Shown here: positions 1 to 7,894 of the stretch, in pieces
Layout of the letters: each line of letters opens with the position of its first letter
How positions within the stretch are numbered: the stretch's first letter is position 1
Assembly: GCA_902612325.1 (NCBI GenBank)
Contig: CACMDB010000003.1
Span: forward strand, 1 to 64,000
DNA: 64,000 nucleotides
Source of the DNA: an uncultured Pelagibacteraceae bacterium
GTDB taxonomy: Bacteria > Pseudomonadota > Alphaproteobacteria > Pelagibacterales > Pelagibacteraceae
Direction: 5' to 3'
Notes under the pieces: model-generated
Seen by the model: only the letters and a program-made list of their open reading frames with translations
Database searches by the model: none
Told to the model about the DNA's origin: nothing
Program-made: the position numbers and the translations under genes

Positions 1-732
1 TTAGATGCGGTTGTTGGTATTGGTACACTTTATTCAGATATCTCAAGTGTTTTAGATGGAAATAAATTAACTGGAAATAGAAATGGTAAACAAATTTATG
101 GAACTTTAAAATTGAAAGAGGAAATTAAAAAAGATGAGCTTACCTTAATTCCTGCTGCTCAAATTGATTTAGGTTACACACTGTTAAGTAGCTATTCTGA
201 AAGTGGAAAAACTGCAATGAGATTTGATAAACAAAGTATCCAATCAAGAAATTTAAGATTATCCATCGCCTCTGTTGAAGAATTAAATAATAAAAAATAT
301 AAAATGAAAAGACATGGTAAGATTGAATATCAAGCTAATTTACATCGATCATCTAACATCAAGTATTCCTACATTAGTGATAGCTCAACTAAATATGATA
401 CCGAATTAAATTCTGGAGCATTACATAATATTAATGGTGAATTAGGTGTTGATATTATTTATGATGACAACTTTAGTTTATTTTTTATCGTTGAACACAA
501 TTATAAACATAGAGTTGGTTATACGAATAAAATTCATCTAGCTATTGGTTATCTACCGCAAAAGAATACTAATTTTGCTTTTAAAATTGAAGGAGATGAC
601 ATTTTAAAATCAAAATATATTTATACTAAAAATGTTAATGGTTTGGATATTGATTTTTATTTATTAAACAATAATGCAATAAGGCCTGAAACTTTTGATG
701 AAATTGCTTTGAATTTAAGAAAAGTTTTTTAA
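1..732 (+). CDS. Outer-membrane beta-barrel / autotransporter-like protein, C-terminal part (5' end outside window)
   Basis: The reading frame is open from base 1 and ends at the TAA at 730-732, so only about the last 243 residues are seen. The sequence is rich in alternating polar/hydrophobic segments typical of beta strands (for example around DIIYDDNFSLFFIVEHNY), and the last residue is Phe (NLRKVF), the usual C-terminal outer-membrane-barrel signal recognised by BAM. No catalytic motif is visible. Autotransporter-type barrel is the best inference, but another barrel family is possible. No terminator is obvious before the convergent glutaredoxin gene, which starts its stop codon six bases later. 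Confidence 0.6.
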   Translation, partial: LDAVVGIGTLYSDISSVLDGNKLTGNRNGKQIYGTLKLKEEIKKDELTLIPAAQIDLGYTLLSSYSESGKTAMRFDKQSIQSRNLRLSIASVEELNNKKYKMKRHGKIEYQANLHRSSNIKYSYISDSSTKYDTELNSGALHNINGELGVDIIYDDNFSLFFIVEHNYKHRVGYTNKIHLAIGYLPQKNTNFAFKIEGDDILKSKYIYTKNVNGLDIDFYLLNNNAIRPETFDEIALNLRKVF

Positions 733-737
733 AAATA

Positions 738-992
738 TTATTTTAAAAGCTCTTGAAGTTTATTTTCTTTCTCTAAGGCTCTAACCTCATCATAACCACC
801 AATGTGTTGGTCACCAAAAAATATTTGAGGAATAGTTCTTCTACCATTTGCTTTTTGAATCATTTCATCTTTTGCCCCGTCAACTTTGGCAACATCAATT
901 TCTTCATAAGTTGCATTGTTTCTTGTGAGTAATCTTTTGGCAGCTTCACAATAATTACACATTGGACCTGTATAAATTGTAATTTTTTTCAT
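738..992 (-). CDS. grxC: Glutaredoxin 3 (GrxC family)
   Basis: An 84-residue single-domain dithiol glutaredoxin, normal length for bacterial Grx3. The active site is CNYC at residues 12-15, where most relatives have CPYC; both redox cysteines are kept. The cis-proline loop TIPQ (53-56) and the GGYDE glutathione-binding turn (65-69) are present. It reduces protein disulfides and glutathione mixed disulfides in the cytoplasm. It starts three bases after the stop of the DUF2805-like gene, so the two probably form one transcript. Confidence 0.93.
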   Translation of the reverse strand: MKKITIYTGPMCNYCEAAKRLLTRNNATYEEIDVAKVDGAKDEMIQKANGRRTIPQIFFGDQHIGGYDEVRALEKENKLQELLK

Positions 993-995
993 AAG

Positions 996-1292
996 TTATA
1001 GATAATCACCTTTTTTTATTTTACTAGTAATTTGTTTTCTTGAATATTCAAATTTTTTTCTGTGTTTGATACTTTTTTGATGAACTCTTTTTCTCCACAA
1101 TCTAAATGAGGATGGTTTGAGAGATTTTCTCATTATCTTAATAACATCCGATTCTCGGTAGCCAGTTTTTTTTTCGATATCTTCAAAGGTGATCCTATCA
1201 GCCCAGGCTGCCCAGATGACCCAATCTGGATCTTCATGATTTGGCTCTGGATTTTTGACGCGGGTAACTGGCCTGTGACCTTTTTTTTTCAT
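996..1292 (-). CDS. DUF2805 / TIGR03643-type small protein
   Basis: A 98-residue basic protein. The core from about residue 22 to 72 (DPDWVIWAAWADRITFEDI, then GYRESDVIKIMRKSL and SFRLWRKRV) matches the small family annotated as TIGR03643/DUF2805, whose function is unknown to me. The helix-turn-helix-like spacing and high Lys/Arg content would fit a nucleic-acid-binding protein, which is inference only. I chose the ATG at 1292 (MKKKGHRP) rather than the longer frame to 1319, because the extra nine residues are poorly conserved-looking and the family begins near here. It is co-directional with grxC. Confidence 0.8.
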   Translation of the reverse strand: MKKKGHRPVTRVKNPEPNHEDPDWVIWAAWADRITFEDIEKKTGYRESDVIKIMRKSLKPSSFRLWRKRVHQKSIKHRKKFEYSRKQITSKIKKGDYL

Positions 1293-1356
1293 AAATCCTT
1301 TATATTTGAAAAAAATCAATAATGCATTTTTTTTAGGATCTGTTATATTGTGATTT

Positions 1357-1412
1357 GATAGTCCTACTTAGCCATCTTTAGCTCCCGGTTTTTTAGGACT
1401 ATCTTTTTTTTT
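1357..1412 (+). terminator. Terminator-like hairpin / possible attenuator or short RNA upstream of the LysE gene
   Basis: Perfect 10-bp inverted repeat GATAGTCCTA (1357-1366) and TAGGACTATC (1394-1403), a 27-base loop containing GCTCCCGG, then nine T (1404-1412). The U-tract runs straight into the ATG at 1413. The only upstream genes are on the other strand, so this is not the end of a plus-strand gene. It looks like a leader attenuator or the 3' end of a very short independent RNA; a TATATT at 1344-1349 could be its -10 box. Confidence 0.6.
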
Positions 1413-2028
1413 ATGCTCCCCCTAGATTTTATCCTTTTTTTACAGATCATAATTTTTCTATTCATCACACCGGGTACCCCTCGGATAGTAATTATTTCTT
1501 ATTCAATGAATTATGGTGTTAAAAATTGTATTTGGACAGCTCTGGGTGATGTTTCAGCGAATTTATTTCAAGCAACCTTAGTAATTTTTGTTATAGGAAC
1601 TTTTTTGTCGGATAATCCAAACTTTTTAAACTTTTTTAAGTGGGTTGGAGTTATTTATTTAATGTATTTAGCTTATGATGTGTACAAATCTTCACCAAAA
1701 GATGTAAATTCAAAAATAATTAGCACCAAAAGTGTTTTTTCTTTTTATAAAGATGGTTTTTTTGGTTGCAGGAACAAGTCCTAAGGCTTGGTTGTTCTTT
1801 CCTTTAATATTTCCTCAGTTTATTGACTTTAGTACCAATTATATTGTTCAATTCTTTATTTTAATAACAACTTATGTTGTTTTAGATTTTATTTCTTTGA
1901 TTGGTTATGCTTTGTTAGCACAAAAACTAATTACATGGATCAAAGCAAATCCAAAAACAATTAATACAATCTCAGCGAGTGTTTTAGTGATCATTGCTTT
2001 AATTATTGTTGTTACACAACAATATTAA
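1413..2028 (+). pseudogene. LysE/RhtB-family amino-acid exporter, frameshifted
   Basis: Together the two frames make a normal approximately 205-residue LysE-family membrane exporter. The first frame (1413-1784) holds the N-terminal TPGTP motif near residue 20 and three hydrophobic helices. The second (readable from about 1750 to 2028) continues with LVAGTSPKAWLFFPLIFPQF and the last helices. The join is in a run of seven T at 1757-1763; with six T the frame is continuous (KDGFLVAGTSPK). The codons there read GGT TTT TTT, also a possible -1 slip site. It could be a pseudogene, a sequencing/assembly error, or a slippage-expressed gene. There is no Shine-Dalgarno sequence before the ATG. Confidence 0.75.
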
Positions 2029-2075
2029 ACATATCCAAAGTTGTTTTGCCTCTTGCAATAAAACAAAATTATTTA

Positions 2076-2102
2076 TTTAATTAAGAATTAATTAATTAAT
2101 AA
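2076..2102. repeat. AT-rich TTAAT tandem-like tract upstream of the first Liv binding protein
   Basis: The 5' region of the binding-protein gene contains back-to-back TTAATTAA/AATTAATTAATTAAT units just before the ribosome-binding site GAAGGA (2105-2110). It probably lies within the promoter or leader. No factor can be assigned. Confidence 0.45.
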
Positions 2103-2116
2103 CAGAAGGAAATAAA

Positions 2117-3355
2117 ATGAAAATAAACAAGATAATCTTGAGTTTTATTTCTGCAGTAGCAATTTTACTTTCAACTTCAGTTGTCTCATTGGCAAAAGTA
2201 GTTGGTGATAAAATTGTTTTAGGTGCTGCTATTTCATTAACTGGAAAATATTCATCTAATGGTGTTCATACACAAAACGGCTATAACATGGCTGTTGACA
2301 GAATTAATAGCATGGGTGGTGTTAAAGTTGGTGGAAAAACTTATAAGTTTGAAATTATTTATTACGATGATGAATCAAACCCAAAAAGAGCGGCTCAATT
2401 AGCAGAAAGATTAATCTCACAAGATGGTGTTGAGTTTATGCTTGGGCCTTATAGTTCAGGTTTAACAAAAGCAATTGCACCTGTTACAGAAAAATATGGT
2501 GTACCAATGGTGGAAGCAAATGGTGCGTCTAGATCTTTGTTTACTAAAGGTTACAAATATCTATTTGCAGTTTTAGCTCCAGCTAATTTATATCTTGATG
2601 TAGCTATTAGAACAGCAGTTGAGTTAAATGGTGGAAAAGGTGTAAGAATTGCACAAGCATTTGAACAAGATGCTTTTTCACAAGACGTAAGATTAGGGAT
2701 TTTAGATGCAGCAAAAGAAACTGGATCTGAGATTATAATCGACGATAAGCTACCAAAAGAGCTTAACGATATGGCTGCAACATTAGTTAAAGTAAAACAA
2801 ATGAAGCCAGATGTTCTTGTGGTATCAGGACACACAAAAGGTGCATTAACTGCAATTAGACAAATTGCTGAAATGAAAGTTGATGTTCCAATGTTAGCAA
2901 TGACACATTGTGATGCTGCGAAATTATCAAAACAACATGGTAAAAATTCTCAGTATGCATTATGTGCTTCTCAATGGCATAAAACACTAACTTATAAAGA
3001 TAACTTCTTTAAAGATGGTATGACGTATGCGGCAGATTTCCAAAAAGAGTTTGGATATGATCCGCCATATCAATCAGCAGAGTCATCTGCAGCATTGTTA
3101 GTGTTCAAAGATGCTTTTGAAAGAGCGAATTCTTTCGATCAAAAGAAAGTAAGAGATGCTCTTGCAGCTACGAACATGCAAACATTCTATGGAAATATTA
3201 AGTTCGCACCAGGTGGTCAAAATGTTGACAAGCCGATGGTACTTTTCCAAGTAATGTGTGATGGCGCTGGGAAATGTGAAAACAAAGTTGTAGCTCCACT
3301 AAAGTGGGCTTCAGCTAAATTGATTCACCCAATTCCTAAGTGGTCTGACAGATAA
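2117..3355 (+). CDS. ABC transporter substrate-binding protein, branched-chain amino acid (Liv) type
   Basis: A 412-residue periplasmic binding protein of the Peripla_BP_6/LivJ family. It has a Sec signal peptide (about residues 1-26, ending VVSLA), then the family start VLGAAISLTGKYSSNG and the hinge region typical of Liv-type proteins. It captures amino acids or related compounds in the periplasm for the permease encoded next. A good Shine-Dalgarno (AGAAGGA) precedes the ATG. It is followed by a strong terminator (3370-3401) and then livH, livM, livG and livF, so it is the first gene of a complete importer. The exact substrate cannot be read from sequence. Confidence 0.93.
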   Translation: MKINKIILSFISAVAILLSTSVVSLAKVVGDKIVLGAAISLTGKYSSNGVHTQNGYNMAVDRINSMGGVKVGGKTYKFEIIYYDDESNPKRAAQLAERLISQDGVEFMLGPYSSGLTKAIAPVTEKYGVPMVEANGASRSLFTKGYKYLFAVLAPANLYLDVAIRTAVELNGGKGVRIAQAFEQDAFSQDVRLGILDAAKETGSEIIIDDKLPKELNDMAATLVKVKQMKPDVLVVSGHTKGALTAIRQIAEMKVDVPMLAMTHCDAAKLSKQHGKNSQYALCASQWHKTLTYKDNFFKDGMTYAADFQKEFGYDPPYQSAESSAALLVFKDAFERANSFDQKKVRDALAATNMQTFYGNIKFAPGGQNVDKPMVLFQVMCDGAGKCENKVVAPLKWASAKLIHPIPKWSDR

Positions 3356-3369
3356 TAACAAATCTTTAA

Positions 3370-3401
3370 ATACCCCCTAAATTCTAGGGGGTATTTTTTT
3401 T
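3370..3401 (+). terminator. Rho-independent terminator between binding protein and livH
   Basis: ATACCCCCTA (3370-3379), a five-base loop AATTC, TAGGGGGTAT (3385-3394) and eight T. Its position inside the operon suggests partial termination, giving more binding protein than permease. Confidence 0.9.
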
Positions 3402-3412
3402 AGAGGCAAATT

Positions 3413-4306
3413 ATGGATTTCATGGTTTTTCAGTATCCGATGATAACTGTTCAAGCTTGCTTGGATGGGATACTACTTGGAATTTTATTTGCGCTAATTG
3501 CTTATGGCATGGCTCTGCAATGGGGAGTGATGAATATCATCAACATTGCACAAGGTGATTTAGTAATTCTTGGTGGATACATTGCATACTTTATGTATCT
3601 TTATGGAATTCATCCAGCCTGGGGAGTAATAGTTTCACCGATTATAATGTATTTTGTTGGTGTTGGAATTTATAAATTAGTAATTAATAAAGTGGTTGAT
3701 AGAGACTTGTTTATCTCAATTCTTGCTACATTCGGTATAAGTATTCTTTTTATGCAGCTAATGAACTTTGCATTTGGTGCAGATGTTGTCTTAGCAAATT
3801 CAGGTTATGGCACAACATTTTTATTTGATAGTGCAGTAGTTTTACCAAACTCAAAAATATTTTCGGCATTCGTTAGTATTGTTTTTGCTATTGGTTTAGT
3901 GATTTATATGAAAAAATCAAAACTTGGTCGAGCGATTAGAGCAACAGCTCAAAACGCAAGAGCTGCAAAGATTTTAGGTGTAGATACAGAAAAAGTTTAT
4001 GCAGCAACATTTGGATTAAATGCTGCTCTTTGTGGTGTTGCAGGAGCACTAATTTCAATAACTTTTACGATTCATCCTTATATGGGATTACCATATACAA
4101 TTAGATCATTCATGATTGTTATTGTTGCTGGACTTGGCAATTTACCTGGTGTTGCAATGTCTGGAATGGGTCTTGGTGTATTTGAAGAGTTTGCAGATTA
4201 CATACTGGGTACAGAATTTAGAATAGGTTCAGTATTTTTATTATTAGTTTTAATTCTTGTTTATAGAAGATTTAAACTTTCAAGAAAAAGAGAGTATTTA
4301 AAATAA
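3413..4306 (+). CDS. livH: Branched-chain amino acid ABC transporter permease, LivH type
   Basis: A 297-residue inner-membrane permease with about eight hydrophobic helices. It has the family N-terminus LDGILLGILFALIAYGMALQWGVMNIINIAQGD and the cytoplasmic loop (GRAIRATAQNARAAKILGVD) that docks with the ATPase. The length is normal for LivH. It overlaps livM by one base (TAATG). It forms the transmembrane channel with LivM, energised by the LivG and LivF ATPases that follow. Confidence 0.93.
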   Translation: MDFMVFQYPMITVQACLDGILLGILFALIAYGMALQWGVMNIINIAQGDLVILGGYIAYFMYLYGIHPAWGVIVSPIIMYFVGVGIYKLVINKVVDRDLFISILATFGISILFMQLMNFAFGADVVLANSGYGTTFLFDSAVVLPNSKIFSAFVSIVFAIGLVIYMKKSKLGRAIRATAQNARAAKILGVDTEKVYAATFGLNAALCGVAGALISITFTIHPYMGLPYTIRSFMIVIVAGLGNLPGVAMSGMGLGVFEEFADYILGTEFRIGSVFLLLVLILVYRRFKLSRKREYLK

Positions 4307-5355
4307 TGAACAAAAATGTCTTATTATATGCTGCAATTTTAATATTTGGACTTGCTGCACCTTTTGTATTTCCAGCATTTAAAGTTCAATTATCTATTTT
4401 GTGTGTATTGATTGTTTTAGCCACCACTTGGAATATCCAGGGTGGGGAAATGGGATACAATACATTTGGGAATATTTTATTCTATGGTTTAGGAATGTAC
4501 TTATGTGCTTCAGTGCAAGTTGGTATGTTCTTTCCTTTGGCAGAGTGGACAGAAAGTGGAGGAGAAAAAACTTTTGTACATACGCCCACACAATTCTTTC
4601 AAGGAATGGCAGCTGGACTTGTAGTTGCTGCCGTTGTTCCAACTATTGTTGCCGGATTAATTGGTTATGCCATCCTAGGACTTAGAGGACATTACTTTGC
4701 AATTTGTACTTTAGGTTTAGGAGTTGCCGCAGGAGAAATTTCTGGTGGCATAGAGATTATTGGAGCAGGACAAGGTTTTACCACACCTCCTTTTCCAAAT
4801 GTTGGTGGATTAGAGGCAAGAGGAGAGTTTTTTTACTTTTTAAGTTTCGGTGCACTAGTACTTACGTTCATTGCAGTGAGAGCGATTTACTCAACAAGAT
4901 TTAGATTAATTCTTAATGCGATCAGGGATAATGAAGACAAAGCTGAGGCGATGGGAATTGAAACGATGAAATATAAAATAATTGGTTGGATGGTATCAGC
5001 ATTTTTCTGCGGTTTAGCAGGTGGTATTATGGGTGGACTTGTTGGCTACATAGACTCTACCGACGTTGCATTTGATGGAAGAGAGATGGGAGTATTTATG
5101 GTTTTGATGGCAATCCTTGGTGGTAAGGGAACTTTATGGGGTCCTGTGATTGGCGCTACTGTATTTCATATTTTTAAAGAAGGATTTTGGACATTCTTTT
5201 TAGGGTGGCAGTATGTTGCTTTAGGAGTTTTGATCGTTGTCATTGTTATTTATTTCCCAGAGGGAATTATGGGATGGTTGAGAGAAAAATATCCTGAACG
5301 ATTTGGTGAAGTTGTAGATGAGGCAGATCGAAAAGCACAGGTAGAACTGAAATGA
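4306..5355 (+). CDS. livM: Branched-chain amino acid ABC transporter permease, LivM type
   Basis: A 349-residue polytopic permease. It contains the LivM features GHYFAICTLGLGVAAGEI and the coupling loop RLILNAIRDNEDKAEAMGIETMKYK at about residues 200-225, followed by FFCGLAGGIMGGLVGYI. It pairs with LivH. The start overlaps the livH stop by one base, and the stop overlaps the livG start as ATGA, so translation is coupled. Confidence 0.93.
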   Translation: MNKNVLLYAAILIFGLAAPFVFPAFKVQLSILCVLIVLATTWNIQGGEMGYNTFGNILFYGLGMYLCASVQVGMFFPLAEWTESGGEKTFVHTPTQFFQGMAAGLVVAAVVPTIVAGLIGYAILGLRGHYFAICTLGLGVAAGEISGGIEIIGAGQGFTTPPFPNVGGLEARGEFFYFLSFGALVLTFIAVRAIYSTRFRLILNAIRDNEDKAEAMGIETMKYKIIGWMVSAFFCGLAGGIMGGLVGYIDSTDVAFDGREMGVFMVLMAILGGKGTLWGPVIGATVFHIFKEGFWTFFLGWQYVALGVLIVVIVIYFPEGIMGWLREKYPERFGEVVDEADRKAQVELK

Positions 5356-6092
5356 GTATTTTAGAAGTAAATAATGTAAGCAAATCTTTTGGTGGTGTTA
5401 AGGCTAATGTTGACATTTCAATGTCAGTAGAAAAGGGAAAAATATTTGGACTAATTGGTCCAAACGGTTCAGGAAAAACAACTTTATTTAACTCCATTGT
5501 TGGTACTTATCCAATAGACCAAGGTTCAATAAAATTTAATGGAAAAGAAGTATCTGAATTACCAGTTCCTGTAATTGCTAAACTTGGTTTATTAAGAACT
5601 TTTCAACAAACAAGAATTTATGGAAAATTAAATTGTGTAGATAATATGTTAATCAGTCACAAAGGTAGTGATGAAAGTATATTAAAAATATTTTCAAAAA
5701 TTCCTCAAGATTTAACCGAGAAAGCAGAAAATCTTTTAAATTTTGTAGGACTTTATCAAAAAAGAAAATTAAGAGCTGGCGACTTATCTTTTGGTCAGCA
5801 AAAATTACTTGAGTTAGCAATGGCTTTAATGAATGAACCAGAAATGCTTTTATTAGATGAACCAACCGCTGGTATAAACCCGACTTTAATCAATGGAATA
5901 ATAGACAGACTAATTAAAGTAAACCAAGATTTTGGAATAACTCTTTTAGTTATTGAACATAATATGAGGGTTATTATGCAATTAGCAGAAAGTATTTATT
6001 GTTTAGCGCACGGCAAAATGCTGGCTAATGGAACACCGGATGAGATTAAAAATGATAAAAGAGTAATCGATGCATACCTGGGGGCACAATAA
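5352..6092 (+). CDS. livG: Branched-chain amino acid ABC transporter ATP-binding protein, LivG type
   Basis: A 246-residue ABC ATPase. Walker A is GPNGSGKT (36-43), the Q-loop lies in LLRTFQQTRIY, the signature is LSFGQQ (near 145), Walker B is LLLDEPTAG (near 162) and the switch His is in LVIEHNM. The signature reads LSFGQ instead of the usual LSGGQ, a conservative variant seen in this subfamily. The C-terminal end IDAYLGAQ is typical of LivG. It overlaps livM by four bases and livF by one. Confidence 0.93.
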   Translation: MSILEVNNVSKSFGGVKANVDISMSVEKGKIFGLIGPNGSGKTTLFNSIVGTYPIDQGSIKFNGKEVSELPVPVIAKLGLLRTFQQTRIYGKLNCVDNMLISHKGSDESILKIFSKIPQDLTEKAENLLNFVGLYQKRKLRAGDLSFGQQKLLELAMALMNEPEMLLLDEPTAGINPTLINGIIDRLIKVNQDFGITLLVIEHNMRVIMQLAESIYCLAHGKMLANGTPDEIKNDKRVIDAYLGAQ

Positions 6093-6877
6093 TGTCTAAT
6101 CAATATGAAGTATTAGGAAAGGCTCCTCAAGCAGATGATTTAAAAAAACTTTCACCTAATGATGTTCATCTTACGATTAAAAATATGAATGCTGGTTATG
6201 GGAAAATGGAAATTTTACATAATTTTGATCTTTATGTTAGTAAGGCTCAATCACTTTGTTTAATAGGCCCAAATGGTGCTGGTAAATCAACTATTCTTCA
6301 TTCAATTTATGGATTTACCAATATTTTTTCTGGAAAAATAGAAATTGATGGAAAAGAAATAACCAATTTATCACCAGCTGAAAAATTAAAATCAGTTGGT
6401 ATTGCATATATTTTACAAGATAATTCTGTGTTCCCTGATATGACCGTTGAGGAAAACCTTTTAATGGGCGGATTTATCAAAGATAAAACAGAGGAATCAT
6501 TTCAAGAAGCTGAAAGAATTCTTGAGAAGTATGAAAGATTAAGAAATAGAAGAAATCAACCTGCAAAAGTTTTGTCTGGTGGTGAGAGAAGGTTATTGGA
6601 AATTTCAAGAGCGCTTGTTATGAAACCATCAGTTTTATTAGTTGATGAACCTTCGATTGGCTTAGAGCCAAGATATATTGAAATGGTATTTGAAATTTTA
6701 AGAGACCTTCAGCAAAATGAAAAAAAAACAATTATCCTTGTTGAGCAAAATGCAAAGAAAGGCTTAGAGTTTGCTGACATTGGTTATGTTTTAGTATCAG
6801 GACAAACTGCAATAGCAGGTAAAGGAGATGAACTTTTAAATAATCCTGATGTGGGACGCCTATTCCTAGGCGGTTAA
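6092..6877 (+). CDS. livF: Branched-chain amino acid ABC transporter ATP-binding protein, LivF type
   Basis: A 261-residue ABC ATPase with Walker A GPNGAGKS (59-66), signature LSGGERR, Walker B VLLVDEPSIGL and the LivF ending VGRLFLGG. It carries about 25 extra residues before the first beta strand compared with a typical LivF. It completes the first Liv importer (SBP-livHMGF). It overlaps the following azlC start by one base, suggesting the exporter pair is on the same transcript. Confidence 0.93.
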   Translation: MSNQYEVLGKAPQADDLKKLSPNDVHLTIKNMNAGYGKMEILHNFDLYVSKAQSLCLIGPNGAGKSTILHSIYGFTNIFSGKIEIDGKEITNLSPAEKLKSVGIAYILQDNSVFPDMTVEENLLMGGFIKDKTEESFQEAERILEKYERLRNRRNQPAKVLSGGERRLLEISRALVMKPSVLLVDEPSIGLEPRYIEMVFEILRDLQQNEKKTIILVEQNAKKGLEFADIGYVLVSGQTAIAGKGDELLNNPDVGRLFLGG

Positions 6878-7581
6878 TGATTGACTCAAAATATTTTTTG
6901 AAAGGTTTCGCATCTATCAAAGGTGTTGGCAGTCCAGCTATAGCCTTAGGAGCTAGCTTTATAGCAATTGGAGCTTTATTAAAAAATATTGGTTTTACAA
7001 TTCAAGAAAGTCTTTTTTCAACTTTTTTAACTTACGCATTACCTGGTTCATTGGTGATGGCAGAGTCACTAATAATTGGATCATCATTAATAAATATCTT
7101 CATTGCTGTTTGGTTAGTAAATGCAAGATTGTATCCAATGACTGTTTCCTTAATGCCTTTGTTGATGCACCATAAACAACCTAAATGGAAATATTATTTA
7201 TCATGTCACTTCATTGCCGTCTCATCGTGGCTAATAATGAAAGATAATTATGAACCAATTAAAAAAGAAGCAAGGATAGATTTTTGGATTGGTATTGGTA
7301 CAGCAACCTGGTCGGTAGCAATTTTCTCTACATTTATCGGCTATATTGCATCAGACTTTTTAAATAGAGATATGTTAATTGGGTTAGCAATAATTAATCC
7401 AATTTATTTCACTTGTATGATGGTGGGGGCGATGAAAACTATTAAAATTAGTTTATCAATCATCCTGGGTGCAATTTTAGGTCCGGCTTTTTATTTTATC
7501 TCTCCAGAGTGGTGTATTTTATTTGGTGGTTTTGTGGCTGGAACAATTGCATTTTTTATTGGAGAAATTAATGACAGGTAA
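6877..7581 (+). CDS. azlC: AzlC-family branched-chain amino acid exporter large subunit
   Basis: A 234-residue polytopic membrane protein with the AzlC features (ALGASFIAIGALLKNIGF near the N-terminus, TYALPGSLVMAESL, VWLVNARLYPMTVSLMPL). AzlC works with AzlD to export branched-chain or related amino acids. It overlaps livF by one base and azlD by 11 bases, so an amino-acid importer and exporter appear to be co-transcribed. Confidence 0.88.
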   Translation: MIDSKYFLKGFASIKGVGSPAIALGASFIAIGALLKNIGFTIQESLFSTFLTYALPGSLVMAESLIIGSSLINIFIAVWLVNARLYPMTVSLMPLLMHHKQPKWKYYLSCHFIAVSSWLIMKDNYEPIKKEARIDFWIGIGTATWSVAIFSTFIGYIASDFLNRDMLIGLAIINPIYFTCMMVGAMKTIKISLSIILGAILGPAFYFISPEWCILFGGFVAGTIAFFIGEINDR

Positions 7582-7894
7582 TATTTTTTTAGTAATCTTA
7601 ATTACTTCATTAGCGACATTTTTGTCTAGATTTTTAGGTGTTGTAAGTTCAGAAAATATTAAAGAAACTTCCAAAATATTTAGATGGTTTAATTGCTTGG
7701 CATACTCGACGTTAGCAGCATTAATAGCTAGGATTGTAATTTTTCCATCAGGATTATTATCTGAGATAGATTACTTAGTAAGACTTATTGTAATAATTTT
7801 ATCAATTGGGCTTTTTTTTATCACTAAAAAAAATTTAGTTTACCCAACAATTTTCTCTGCTATCATACTTACACTTTTTAGCAGTTATTTATGA
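7571..7894 (+). CDS. azlD: AzlD-family exporter small subunit
   Basis: A 107-residue protein with about four membrane helices, containing the AzlD motif SLATFLSRFLGVV (residues 12-24) and CLAYSTLAALIARI. I chose the ATG at 7571 (MTGNIFLV); the open frame extends up to 7523 but those residues lie inside azlC and do not resemble AzlD. It overlaps azlC and the next gene (ATGA at 7891-7894), so it is translationally coupled on both sides. Confidence 0.85.
   Translation: MTGNIFLVILITSLATFLSRFLGVVSSENIKETSKIFRWFNCLAYSTLAALIARIVIFPSGLLSEIDYLVRLIVIILSIGLFFITKKNLVYPTIFSAIILTLFSSYL

Noticed and set aside
4394..4904. Open frames on both strands inside the first livM gene
   Set aside because: They are antisense or out-of-frame shadows with low-complexity, Cys/Arg-rich products and no ribosome-binding sites.
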